From NCBI GenBank assembly GCA_017481945.1, contig JAFUOJ010000013.1:1-51799 (forward strand): DNA of 51,799 nucleotides, read 5' to 3'. A model generated the notes under the pieces. It saw only the letters and a program-made list of their open reading frames with translations, was not told the origin of the DNA and made no database searches. Source of the stretch: Parabacteroides sp. GTDB taxonomy: Bacteria; Bacteroidota; Bacteroidia; Bacteroidales; Tannerellaceae. This document shows, piece after piece, positions 27,816 through 36,249 of this stretch (position 1 is the stretch's first letter; every line of letters starts with the position of its first letter). Both the position numbers and the translations under genes were made by a program.

Positions 27816-28117
27816 TTCTACCTTATAGAATCTTTTAAAAACCTGTTTCTTGTGCTTTCTACATGATAGAATCCTTGAGAAACCTGTTTTTTGTGTTTTC
27901 TACAGAGTAGAATTTATAATTGTTGACATTCTGGCGTTTTCTATGTTGTAGAATTAATAAATATTTACGTTTTACTCTTTTCTACATTGTAGAATTAACA
28001 GAAATTGGTTTTCTCATGTTTTCTACGATGTAGAATCCATAATTTACATGTTTTGGAAGCTTTCTACAAAGTAGAATCTGTTATCAACATCAATTGTATC
28101 ATTTCTATGGAGTAGAA
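27816..28117. repeat. Palindrome array 2: eight 15-bp palindromes at exact 41-bp pitch
   Basis: Units start at 27816, 27857, 27898, 27939, 27980, 28021, 28062 and 28103. Each is TTCTAC, three variable bases, GTAGAA, with at most one or two changes (first two units end ATAGAA; fourth and eighth begin TTCTAT). The pitch is exactly 41 bp in all seven steps. The 26-bp spacers are AT-rich and far less alike than the units. The array fills most of the 561-bp divergent gap between the small secreted gene and the DUF6261-like gene. A shorter out-of-phase palindrome TTCTATAGAA-like (TTCCTATAGAA) lies at 28152-28162. Confidence 0.95.
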
Positions 28118-28204
28118 AGAACTTTTACGTGACATTCTGTAAGCAAATTGCTTCCTATAGAAGTAATTTTCTTATAAAATGCTTTCATATTGTAAAATAA
28201 TTTG

Positions 28205-28212
28205 TATCTTTG
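28205..28212 (+). promoter_or_regulatory. -7 element of the DUF6261-like gene
   Basis: TATCTTTG fits TAnnTTTG; a weak -33 match (TTTC, 28183-28186) lies 18 bp upstream. The start codon follows 53 bp downstream, leaving a leader of about 45 bases that holds a 21-bp palindrome. Confidence 0.6.
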
Positions 28213-28220
28213 TAGTAGAA

Positions 28221-28241
28221 ATTTCTCCATAGTGGAGAAAT
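28221..28241 (+). promoter_or_regulatory. 21-bp perfect palindrome at the DUF6261 transcription start, candidate operator
   Basis: ATTTCTCCA (28221-28229), TAG, TGGAGAAAT (28233-28241) is a perfect dyad placed at or just after the expected transcription start. Its inner part TTCTCC...GGAGAA differs from array 2 arms (TTCTAC...GTAGAA) by one base per arm, suggesting binding by a related or the same factor. Confidence 0.6.
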
Positions 28242-28265
28242 GCGTTCTTTAAATTATTTTGATTA

Positions 28266-29087
28266 ATGAAAAAAATTACGAATGTGAGTTTTTTATTGGG
28301 TAGGAATTCAGAATACTACCTAATGTGTCAAAACATGAGTTCGCAAATTACCACAGAATTTGCAGAAAAGTTTAAAATTACACAGGTGTACCAACCTTAT
28401 GTAGAACTGGTTAACAGAGTGAAAGATGTTTATCTTCAAAACCAACAATTTGCCAATACCAAAGCGTTGAATGAAGCTGAAGCCTTAAGTAACAGTTACT
28501 TTTCTACGTTTAAATCCATGTTAAGTAGTTATAAGAATTGGCCGGATGCGGAGAAGCAAACCGCGTATGAGTCAATTTATTATGTTGCGAAACCTTACTG
28601 GAAAGCTTATGCAAAACCCATTGCGGAAAACATCGCAATGCAGATGGATTTAATTTCCTCATTACGTGCTGATAATATGAAGGATTCAGTCACTTTATTG
28701 GGACTGGATACGATTGTGAACGAGATGGAATCGGCAATAATCTCTTGTAACAATTATTATGTAGCACGTGCAGATGAACGGTTGGCCCGCGCTTTAGCCG
28801 ATAAGATGAAGGACTTACGTAAACAGACTGACACAGCCTTTAAGCAATTGGCAGAGGTAATTTCAGCTCTTTTTGTGGTGAATAGCATTGTGACCAAAGA
28901 AACGGAGAAGGTCGCAGAGTTGGAGGCGATGATTGATGGAATCAATGCTGTTCTGTTGGAGTACACGGTGGCAATTTCTCGTAGAGGAAGAGGAGCTAAA
29001 GCGGACGTTGATCCGGGAACACCGCTCCCTGACTCAGAAAATACCGAAACGGATTCGGACGAGGATGAAATGCCGGATGAATTATAA
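28266..29087 (+). CDS. DUF6261-like all-helical protein beside palindrome array 2
   Basis: 273 residues, cytoplasmic (no signal peptide or membrane helix). The predicted fold is almost wholly helical: segments near 30-80, 85-130, 145-190 and 195-230 have heptad-like spacing (for example KMKDLRKQTDTAFKQLAEVI). It ends in a basic patch (SRRGRGAKAD) and a very acidic tail (ENTETDSDEDEMPDEL). From memory this resembles the Bacteroidota-only family DUF6261, which has no known function; a profile search would settle it. It has its own promoter and a dyad in its leader related to the array units. No enzyme motif is visible. The link to the array is inferred from position and shared palindrome sequence. 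Confidence 0.7.
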   Translation: MKKITNVSFLLGRNSEYYLMCQNMSSQITTEFAEKFKITQVYQPYVELVNRVKDVYLQNQQFANTKALNEAEALSNSYFSTFKSMLSSYKNWPDAEKQTAYESIYYVAKPYWKAYAKPIAENIAMQMDLISSLRADNMKDSVTLLGLDTIVNEMESAIISCNNYYVARADERLARALADKMKDLRKQTDTAFKQLAEVISALFVVNSIVTKETEKVAELEAMIDGINAVLLEYTVAISRRGRGAKADVDPGTPLPDSENTETDSDEDEMPDEL

Positions 29088-29118
29088 TGATTCGTTCATT
29101 ATAAGAGAGTTCTGATTT

Positions 29119-29156
29119 AAAAGGCTGTCTCGACCCGCAAAGAGACAGCCTTTTTT
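29119..29156. terminator. Bidirectional terminator between DUF6261-like gene and pstB
   Basis: AAAAGGCTGTCTC (29119-29131) pairs with GAGACAGCCTTTTTT (29142-29156). It serves both convergent transcripts. Confidence 0.92.
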
Positions 29157-29159
29157 AGC

Positions 29160-30047
29160 TCAACTGAAAACACCTGACAGATAATTGCGAGTCAGTTCGT
29201 TTTGAGGATTGTGAAAGACCTGAGCGGCGTCTCCTGCCTCTATCACTTCGCCCATATAGATGAATACTACATAATCCGCAATACGAAGTGCCTGCCTTAA
29301 TGTGTGCGTGACCATGATAATCGAATAATGCTGTTTTAATTTGACAAACAGATCTTCGACAATCTTACTGGAGATCGGGTCGAGTGCTGAGGTCGCTTCG
29401 TCCGCCAAAATGAACTCAGGTTCTACCGCGAGACTGCGTGCAAGGCATAATCTTTGTTGCTGACCAATGGAAAGGCTGGTGGCAGGATCTCGAAGGCGGT
29501 CTTTAACCTCTTCCCACAATCCGACTTCATGCAAATAATGTTCTACCACCTGTTCATGCTTCCATTTTCCTCGAATACCATGAATCCGGCAACCGTAAGC
29601 AATATTATCGAATATGGACATAGGCAGCGGACAGGGACGTTGAGGAACCAGACCTATTCGGCGACGTAATTCGATAAGATCGGCTCCACGACTATGGATG
29701 ACATCTTCTCCTCCTAACAGCACACTCCCATTTATCTTCACCTGTTCGATTGAATCGGTCATGCGGTTGAATGTTTTTAGTAACGTAGACTTTCCACAAC
29801 CGGACGGACCGATGATACAGGTAATTTTATTACGTGGAATCTGTAAATTGACATTTTTGAGAATCGGTTGTTCGCCAATGGACAGATTCAAGTCCCGTAC
29901 CTCAAGAGGTGCTTGCGACTGGGTGTGTGAAAACTTCCTGTCAGGGATAAATTCATGGGAGGAATCTGCTCCTTGGACAGGAGGAGTATGGGGTTGGTTC
30001 GTTGAGAGCTTCAGACTCTCAGACCATCTTTTAAAAGCCTCTATCAT
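29160..30047 (-). CDS. pstB: Phosphate ABC transporter ATPase
   Basis: 295 residues, about 40 longer than most PstB because of an N-terminal extension (residues 1-46) that is Pro/Ser/His-rich. Walker A GPSGCGKST is at 80-88, FNRM just after it as in PstB, and Walker B FILADEATSALDP at 212-224. The signature reads LSIGQQQR (192-199), with Ile where LSGGQ has Gly. PstB powers phosphate import through PstA/PstC. It starts 5 bp after the pstA stop and is the last gene of the operon. No phoU follows. Confidence 0.94.
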   Translation of the reverse strand: MIEAFKRWSESLKLSTNQPHTPPVQGADSSHEFIPDRKFSHTQSQAPLEVRDLNLSIGEQPILKNVNLQIPRNKITCIIGPSGCGKSTLLKTFNRMTDSIEQVKINGSVLLGGEDVIHSRGADLIELRRRIGLVPQRPCPLPMSIFDNIAYGCRIHGIRGKWKHEQVVEHYLHEVGLWEEVKDRLRDPATSLSIGQQQRLCLARSLAVEPEFILADEATSALDPISSKIVEDLFVKLKQHYSIIMVTHTLRQALRIADYVVFIYMGEVIEAGDAAQVFHNPQNELTRNYLSGVFS

Positions 30048-30052
30048 AATGG

Positions 30053-30898
30053 TTATATTTTATTTTTCGAGAATTTGTGTAAAATGAATCGTCCCGCCAG
30101 ACTGATGACTAACACGATGATGGTTAGGACTAAGGCTGCGGCATAGGCTCTATCCTGGACTTCGGCTTGAGGAGCGCTAAGCTGAAAAAAGATAGACAAC
30201 GGCAATGTGGCAGCCGGCTGTGAGAGAGAAGTTGGTATCGAATCGGAAAAACCGGCTGTAAACATTACACCGGCGGCGTCACCAATGGCACGTCCGACAG
30301 AAAGCAGCGTGGCTGTGGCAATACCGGGCGCAATTTGGCGCAACATGACTCCTAACGTCTCCAAACGTGTCGCCCCAAGCGAGTAGGAGGCTTCCAACAA
30401 ATCGCGTGGGAAGTTTTTCGCCACCTCATCCATTGAACGGATCAGGATGGGTATGATGAGCAGAGTGGTCACTAAGATACCGCCTAACAGGGAGGTGCGA
30501 AGTCCGAGCCAAATCATTAATGTGAAGGCAAAAGCTCCGTAAACGATGGAGGGAATGCCGAAAAGGACATCGTAAGCCATCCGGGCGATATAGGCAAATT
30601 TTGAATGGCTTTTCAGAAAAATATTCAGGTAGAAAACCACAGGAATGCTCACCAGAAGACCGAGGAACGTAGACGCAATGACGATGTACAGAGAACCAAC
30701 GATGGCATTCAGAAAACCACCCTCTTTTCCGATATAAAAACCACCACCGGGCAATGAGGATACCATTTCCCAACTGATACAGCTCCAACCACGATGGAAA
30801 ATCGTGTAAATGATTCCAACTACGAAACCTAAAACGGTCAGTAGGGATAAAGCCATCAGAATCTTTATGGCGAACTCTTCGATATATTTGATTTTCAT
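30053..30898 (-). CDS. pstA: Phosphate ABC transporter permease PstA
   Basis: 281 residues with six membrane helices and the EAA-type coupling loop (LLEASYSLGATRLETLGVMLRQIAPGI, residues about 169-195). It forms the inner-membrane channel with PstC. It starts 2 bp after the pstC stop. Confidence 0.94.
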   Translation of the reverse strand: MKIKYIEEFAIKILMALSLLTVLGFVVGIIYTIFHRGWSCISWEMVSSLPGGGFYIGKEGGFLNAIVGSLYIVIASTFLGLLVSIPVVFYLNIFLKSHSKFAYIARMAYDVLFGIPSIVYGAFAFTLMIWLGLRTSLLGGILVTTLLIIPILIRSMDEVAKNFPRDLLEASYSLGATRLETLGVMLRQIAPGIATATLLSVGRAIGDAAGVMFTAGFSDSIPTSLSQPAATLPLSIFFQLSAPQAEVQDRAYAAALVLTIIVLVISLAGRFILHKFSKNKI

Positions 30899-30900
30899 GT

Positions 30901-31788
30901 TTATCTGTTTTTTAATCGGTAAAGAATAATACGAGAAAGCAGATTGAACAGTAATACCACGATGAATAACATCAAAGCGGCAAACATCAGAGCCGACTCA
31001 TAGAGTGGCAATGAAAGCATTTCTCCGTAGTTGTTAGCAATCAGAGCCGGGATGGGATAGCAGGCGTCGAAGAGGGAATGGGGAACTTGAGGTAAGTTTC
31101 CGCAAACCATCAGTACGGCAATGGTTTCTCCCAATGCGCGTGATACAGCCAATACAACAGCAGCCAATATGCCGGGGAGCGAACGGCGAAAGACGACCTG
31201 TTTCGTAGTCTGCCAGTGGGTAGCCCCTAAAGCACGTGACGCGTCTCTTAATTCCTGGGGAACGGTTGAAAAGATCTCAACGAATAGGCTCACTAATAGA
31301 GGAAGGATCATAACGTTAAGGACAATACCTCCTGCCAGTACGGTATATCCCGCTGAGTATTCAACAAAGAAGGGAGCCAACCATTCGGATATCCAGGGAA
31401 CGATCAACAGAGTTCCCCATACTCCATAGATGACAGAGGGAAGAGCCGCTAAAATATCCAATGCCGGATAGACCCATCGCCTGATTCCTGAGTTGGCATA
31501 TTCCGTTAGAAAGACTGCGGTCAGTAAAGATACTGGAAGAGCCAGCAACAGAGCAATAGCCGTAACCCATAAAGTCCCCATAATGAAAGGAAAGAATCCG
31601 AATTGATTTTTGAAAGGTTTCCATTCACTTGCCGAGAGGAGATCCCATAAAGAATGCTCTTCAAAAATTGGGGCTGACTTGACATATAGACCAATACTCA
31701 TTGCTACAACCAGCAACAGGGCGGCTGTAGTAATGAGTAACATCAGGTTACCGGCTACTTTCTCTTTAAAGATACGTGAACGATTCAT
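30901..31788 (-). CDS. pstC: Phosphate ABC transporter permease PstC
   Basis: 295 residues, six membrane helices with the long N-terminal periplasmic loop of PstC (after helix 1, SAPIFEEHSLWDLLSASEW) and the coupling loop LRDASRALGATHWQTTKQVV. It starts 2 bp after the pstS stop, so the four pst genes are tightly coupled. Confidence 0.94.
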   Translation of the reverse strand: MNRSRIFKEKVAGNLMLLITTAALLLVVAMSIGLYVKSAPIFEEHSLWDLLSASEWKPFKNQFGFFPFIMGTLWVTAIALLLALPVSLLTAVFLTEYANSGIRRWVYPALDILAALPSVIYGVWGTLLIVPWISEWLAPFFVEYSAGYTVLAGGIVLNVMILPLLVSLFVEIFSTVPQELRDASRALGATHWQTTKQVVFRRSLPGILAAVVLAVSRALGETIAVLMVCGNLPQVPHSLFDACYPIPALIANNYGEMLSLPLYESALMFAALMLFIVVLLFNLLSRIILYRLKNR

Positions 31789-31790
31789 AG

Positions 31791-32759
31791 TTACTCGTCC
31801 GTTCCGATTAGATCAAGTGAGGCTTGGATTTTCTCTTTAGAGATACCGATGTAACCTGCCGGAATATTTTTCTCCTGTCCTTTGCTCAATACATATTTTA
31901 AAAATGCTTTGATTACGGGATTAGTCGGTACTCCTTTTGTCACTAAATAGAGATCACGTGCTGGAGGAGAAGGGTATTTACCTTCGGCAATAGCTGTGAT
32001 TAATTCATCTTTGGTGTCGTAAAATTTCTCGTCAGGTGTGATGACACCATCGTTGTTACTATCGATAGGAAGGACTAAAATGCCGGCATTCGGTTTATGC
32101 GTATCATTGTCGTATGCGTAACCTATATTATTCAATCCGATACCGTAGATGTCTTTTTGTACTGCGGTGGCAACACCCGGATCTCCAAATACGGCTGTTC
32201 CTCCTAAATCTTCCTGTTTTTTATCCAGCCATTTGGCCCATGTTTCAGCGGCTCCGCAAGCGTCTGAACGAGTATAGGCATGTAGTGGAGTTTTATCCTC
32301 TGTCCCTAATACATCTCCCCAAGTAGTGGCTTCACCTGTGATCCAAATTTTAATAGCGGCTTCGCGAGAAAGTCCTTTGGATAATAATTCGTTCAATTTG
32401 GGATTGTTGGCATTGATTGTCGGAGCGACTGCGTCTTTGGCAACAGCAAATCCAACGGCTCCCTTTTCCTTCTCGGGTGGGTAAATTTCTCGTGAGACCA
32501 TTCCGAGATCGACTACTCCGGCAAGTGCGTCAGTCATTCCTTTCCCTGCACCTCCTGCAGAGACATCAATGCGGACTCCGGGATGTAGTTGTTGAAACTC
32601 TTCGGCCCATTGGATTGCCAATGGATAAAGGGCAAAGGCTCCTGAAAGAGATAGTTCTCCACTTAATTCTCCCTCTTTTGTTTCACGCTTTCCGCCACAA
32701 GAGATAGTGACGATGGCAACCATTACCAAGAAAAGCGAAATCTTAAAAAATCGATTCAT
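31791..32759 (-). CDS. pstS: Periplasmic phosphate-binding lipoprotein
   Basis: 322 residues with a lipoprotein signal (Cys21 in TISCGG). The mature part begins with the phosphate-site motif LSGAFALYPLAIQWAEEF, where Ser and backbone groups bind phosphate, and has SAGGAGKGM (about 67-75), the second phosphate loop. It captures phosphate and hands it to PstCA. It lies 20 bp after the porin gene. Confidence 0.94.
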   Translation of the reverse strand: MNRFFKISLFLVMVAIVTISCGGKRETKEGELSGELSLSGAFALYPLAIQWAEEFQQLHPGVRIDVSAGGAGKGMTDALAGVVDLGMVSREIYPPEKEKGAVGFAVAKDAVAPTINANNPKLNELLSKGLSREAAIKIWITGEATTWGDVLGTEDKTPLHAYTRSDACGAAETWAKWLDKKQEDLGGTAVFGDPGVATAVQKDIYGIGLNNIGYAYDNDTHKPNAGILVLPIDSNNDGVITPDEKFYDTKDELITAIAEGKYPSPPARDLYLVTKGVPTNPVIKAFLKYVLSKGQEKNIPAGYIGISKEKIQASLDLIGTDE

Positions 32760-32779
32760 AACTCAGTCTTTTATTTTAT

Positions 32780-33805
32780 TTAAAACATTGCAAAAAATTG
32801 AAGAGCCAGAAGATGGCTGGATTTACTGGCTTCTACATCTTTATAGGTGTAGTTTACAACCAATCGTAGCGCTTTAATCGGGTAGTAATTCAGCCCGACT
32901 AAATAATCATATTCACGTGTTTGACTGTTGGATTTGTCTTCCTGAAAATAGTCAAACTTAACAACGGGTTGTATTTTGGAATGGACGAAGTAGCTTACTA
33001 CTGCGTAAGCTCCTTCGCTTTTCAGAGTACCTGTCTTTCCATATAAATATTCACTTCTTATTAAAAGGTGTTTGTCTTGCCATTTGATACCGGCACCGTA
33101 GCGGTCTCTATCTTTTTCTTCTCCCTGTTTACCGTATTTACCAAGGTAGCATGAGCCGGCTAAAGAGAGATTCTTACATGGATGAAGGGTAAGTATGCCT
33201 GAGAAATCTTTGTTTTTGTTGTTGTCTTTTAGATTGATTCCGTTACCGTTGAACACCCCGAAAGCATAGTCGAGAAGGTTGTAATCTCCTCGTTTGATCA
33301 AACTTCCGTATAAAGTAATACCTATGTCTCGACCGTTAGCTGAAAGCCCTGACAGGTCAGAGTAATTACATAATTTAGATATACCCATTGAATTTTCTAT
33401 GGTCTCTAAAGTGTGCGGACCGTAGGGATTTTCCAGTGAAAAGGGAATTTTGTATTCTCCGGCTTGGACTGCGATGTAGGGATGGATTTTGTATCGGATA
33501 TAAGCGTCCAGTATTTTGGGTGAATTTACGAACTCAATCTGTAAGCGATAGTCCAATTGAGAGGAAAGATCTCCTTTAAAATCTACTCGGGCTCTACGAA
33601 TGTCAAAACTATGCGAATCATCTGCGGATGAGTACTGGTATCTCATGTTGATGAAGCCCGATATTTTGGGCAGTTTAGAAATAATCTTTTCTAAAGTGGA
33701 TACGCGGGATTCAATAGGGGTAGAGTTAGTTACGACTGAATCCTCTTGTGCTTTTGTAGTGTAAATTGCTGTACAAAAGCAAAATAGAAGCAATAAATTT
33801 TTCAT
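32780..33805 (-). CDS. OprO/OprP-like phosphate-selective porin
   Basis: 341 residues with a signal peptide (ends TKAQ), a short coiled-coil start (ESRVSTLEKIISKL) that in this family can trimerise, and then the typical SFDIRRARVDFKGDL and RLQIEFVNSPKILDAY strands of phosphate-selective porins O and P. It forms the outer-membrane pore and is the first gene of the porin-pstSCAB operon, which supports a phosphate role. A strong promoter match lies just upstream. Confidence 0.92.
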   Translation of the reverse strand: MKNLLLLFCFCTAIYTTKAQEDSVVTNSTPIESRVSTLEKIISKLPKISGFINMRYQYSSADDSHSFDIRRARVDFKGDLSSQLDYRLQIEFVNSPKILDAYIRYKIHPYIAVQAGEYKIPFSLENPYGPHTLETIENSMGISKLCNYSDLSGLSANGRDIGITLYGSLIKRGDYNLLDYAFGVFNGNGINLKDNNKNKDFSGILTLHPCKNLSLAGSCYLGKYGKQGEEKDRDRYGAGIKWQDKHLLIRSEYLYGKTGTLKSEGAYAVVSYFVHSKIQPVVKFDYFQEDKSNSQTREYDYLVGLNYYPIKALRLVVNYTYKDVEASKSSHLLALQFFAMF

Positions 33806-33835
33806 TTTTTCTGTTTATAATTCAAAACTACACTG

Positions 33836-33865
33836 CAAAGGTAGAGATTTAAAAAGTATTTACAA
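33836..33865 (-). promoter_or_regulatory. Predicted promoter of the porin-pstSCAB operon
   Basis: On the minus strand TTG (33863-33865), 19 bases, TACCTTTG (33836-33843). The octamers ACTACACT (33827-33834) and its complement AGTGTAGT (33896-33903) flank it. Confidence 0.72.
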
Positions 33866-33883
33866 GAAATATACTAATTTAAT

Positions 33884-33902
33884 CTACATCTTTTTAGTGT
33901 AG
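33884..33902. promoter_or_regulatory. Candidate operator between the pst operon and the Rrf2 gene
   Basis: CTACA (33884-33888) and TGTAG (33898-33902) form a dyad centred about 50 bp upstream of the pst promoter -7 box and on the path to the Rrf2 gene. It could bind the Rrf2 regulator or a phosphate regulator. Short arms keep confidence low. Confidence 0.35.
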
Positions 33903-33964
33903 TATTTGTTTGGTTAGTATTATTTAATACAAATGAAAAAGCAAAAAGTATATTGGAAAAATGT

Positions 33965-33972
33965 TATCTTTG
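33965..33972 (+). promoter_or_regulatory. -7 element of the Rrf2 gene
   Basis: TATCTTTG, 28 bp before the chosen Rrf2 start. It lies inside the longer in-frame reading starting at 33953, which argues against that longer start. Confidence 0.6.
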
Positions 33973-34000
33973 TGTCAAAACAATCTATTTAATAAAAGAT

Positions 34001-34441
34001 ATGCTCACAAGGAAAACACGTTATGCCATGATGGCCCTTTCTATTCTTGCTGGTCAATATCAGAAAGGTATTGTTACAATAGGGCAGATTGCCGACAGAG
34101 AGCAAATTCCTCAGCGTTTTTTGGAAGGAATATTATTGAAACTGAAAAATGCAGGTATATTAGAGAGTACTCGTGGTAAAGTAGGAGGATACTATCTTGT
34201 AAAAGATCCCAAAGAAGTTACTCTGTTTGATATTGTCTCTATTTTTGAAACATCTGTGAGTCTTTTGGCGTGTGTCTGTCGGGAAAATTACAAATCTTGC
34301 GAGTTTTGTAAAGATGAAAGTATTTGTCCGATTCGTAAGCCCTTTGCTGAAATCTATAAATTGACGATTGAGGTTTTACGACGTACGACTTTGTTTGATT
34401 TGACCACAGAAGAGGTTTTAGATATATCAAATCTTAAATAG
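34001..34441 (+). CDS. Rrf2-family transcription regulator
   Basis: 146 residues from ATG at 34001 (MLTRKTRYAMMALSILA, the usual Rrf2 start). The winged helix-turn-helix (QIADREQIPQRFLEGILLKLKNAG, residues 29-52, then STRGKVGGYYL) is clear. Five cysteines at about 91, 93, 100, 103 and 109 lie where family members bind an Fe-S cluster. Such regulators sense iron-sulfur status, nitric oxide or redox state. It is divergent from the phosphate-uptake operon, sharing a 195-bp gap, so it may regulate itself and perhaps pst; the latter would be unusual. Confidence 0.88.
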   Translation: MLTRKTRYAMMALSILAGQYQKGIVTIGQIADREQIPQRFLEGILLKLKNAGILESTRGKVGGYYLVKDPKEVTLFDIVSIFETSVSLLACVCRENYKSCEFCKDESICPIRKPFAEIYKLTIEVLRRTTLFDLTTEEVLDISNLK

Positions 34442-34478
34442 ATGAAGGTCGGCTTTCAGGGATAAGAGATTGAATGAA

Positions 34479-35389
34479 TTATAATGAACGATTTATTCTA
34501 TGAAATACAAAATGAATCTTTAATAAAAGCGAAGAACATAAGTCAATATGAGAATAAGTAATGAAATCATTATTTTCTGGTAACTTCAAAATCCCATTAT
34601 TAAATAAATCAACATTTAAATTATGAGTAGACTTTTGTAAAACCACTAAAGGAGATATACCATTTTTAGTTATAGAAAAGAGAGTATCATTAGTCGGAAT
34701 ATTTACAAGATATTTATCTTTTGTATTACTCCTGTTACACATTAAAGAAAAACCTGCCTTCCCTTTTATAGTTAATACTGTATCAAAAGAGAAATATTTA
34801 TTGACAATCTCTAAATCTTTATTTATCTGATAAATATAATCTGTTCCATTACCACCTTGATTAGTAAAAAATTACCATCTTCATCTATCATTGAAATTGT
34901 TCTTCCAATTATGTCTTTTACATTTTTCTCTTGTACAAATTCCCCATTTAATTTGTAGGTTAGAATTTTTTTATTTCCACTGTCATATATCCAAATTGTA
35001 GAATCTAATTTACTATAGTGAACACTACTCAAATATTTATACTCTCCAGGTCCCTGTCCCACTTTTTGAATTAGAACCTTTAACTCTCCATTTTTATCAT
35101 AACAATTAATACTCTGAGTTTGAGATTCGCTTACAAGAATTAAATTCTCATTCAAAAATTCAATTTTAGGAGCACGCCCTAATATTGATTTAGAACTGAG
35201 TGGTACTAAATGAGTTGATTTCGCTATACTGTTCCATGTGAAAGTATCTAAAACAGAAGCAGAAAGGTTTTCTGCAATATTAAAAGTTGATACTAACTCA
35301 CTGTTTTTCTCTATAACTTCTACAGTAACAGTTTTCTGTGTACAGCCTATAATAAAGCATACCAAGGATAATAAAAGATACTTCCTCAT
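34479..35389 (-). pseudogene. Frameshifted 6-bladed beta-propeller lipoprotein gene
   Basis: The 5' part (35389 to about 34866) encodes a lipoprotein signal (FIIGCTQ) and propeller strands with the family hallmark VGQGPGEYKYLSSVH. The frame is lost at the six-A tract 34866-34871 and then runs into a stop at 34823. One extra base in that tract would join it to the downstream frame (...NQGGNGTDYIYQ...) which runs to 34479, giving about 303 residues. That is shorter than the usual near-400, so the 3' end may also be lost. It follows the SGNH gene by 20 bp. It could be a true pseudogene, a phase-variable gene or a sequencing error. Confidence 0.78.
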
Positions 35390-35409
35390 AAATCATTAAC
35401 ATTAAATAA

Positions 35410-36219
35410 TTACTCAAAATCTGCAGGAAAAGCTAATAACTGATACATCAAAGCTTTTGCCATACGATAATGTCCTTCTGCATTAGGATGTAAACGATCT
35501 TTCACTTCATTAGCAAAGTAACGAGTATGAGAGTCATACATAGGGAAAAGCCCACAAACGCTATTCAAATCAATCACAGGAACCGCCCAAACATTAGCTG
35601 CCTCCTTTATAGCCTCCACATATTCATCAATATACAAACCTATCCGATTCGGATAAGATTCTTCTGGTTGTATATTCTTCTGCCCAAATTTAGCATACGC
35701 ACGATGAATCGGAGTTAATACTATCACCTGCTTTGTTGGATAATTCATTTTCAAATAAGATAAAACTTGATTGATACGTCCACGAAGCGTTGCATTTTCC
35801 ATCTGAAAATATCTTCTTCTCCGTACCTCTTTAGTGGGTCCCGACACTTCTACCGAATCATATTTTATCGTGTACCATTCACCTAAAGGTACATTCCCAT
35901 AAAAATCATTTGTTCCTGCAAAAATGAGAATCGCGTCAACATCATCTCCGCGTTCCGCTTTCAGTTTTTCTGCCTGTCCTAAAATATCCACCCACTGATG
36001 TCCATTCTTTCCATAAACCAATGGTTCAATACCCAACAATTCATATAGGAACTCCCAATAATTTTTTGTTGTCCCTACATGCCTTTCATCAGTGATAGAA
36101 TCACCTAAATAAGCAACCTTTTTTCCGTACCACTGATTACGCACTGTACCCTCTTGTGCATAAACTTGTATTGAGCTCCAAAAAGTCACTACCACAAAAA
36201 TCAAATTACGAAAATTCAT
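35410..36219 (-). CDS. Secreted SGNH/GDSL-family hydrolase
   Basis: 269 residues with a signal peptide (ends VYAQ). The four SGNH blocks are present: GDSIT (Ser41), a Gly in block II (near KNGHQW), AGTND (Asn104) and DRLHPN (Asp241, His244). These enzymes deacylate esters, in Bacteroidales often acetyl groups on glycans. It is the first gene of a transcript with the broken propeller gene and has a strong promoter match upstream. Confidence 0.9.
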   Translation of the reverse strand: MNFRNLIFVVVTFWSSIQVYAQEGTVRNQWYGKKVAYLGDSITDERHVGTTKNYWEFLYELLGIEPLVYGKNGHQWVDILGQAEKLKAERGDDVDAILIFAGTNDFYGNVPLGEWYTIKYDSVEVSGPTKEVRRRRYFQMENATLRGRINQVLSYLKMNYPTKQVIVLTPIHRAYAKFGQKNIQPEESYPNRIGLYIDEYVEAIKEAANVWAVPVIDLNSVCGLFPMYDSHTRYFANEVKDRLHPNAEGHYRMAKALMYQLLAFPADFE

Positions 36220-36249
36220 ATCTTCATCTATTAATGATAACTAATTATA

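Noticed and set aside
27204-29087. Array 2 plus its two flanking genes as a toxin-antitoxin or mobile unit
   Set aside because: The flanking genes are divergent, one is secreted, and neither shows toxin, antitoxin, transposase or integrase features; no target-site duplication was seen.
33953-34000. Longer N-terminus for the Rrf2 regulator
   Set aside because: It would be translated through the TATCTTTG promoter element, and Rrf2 proteins normally begin at the Met at 34001.
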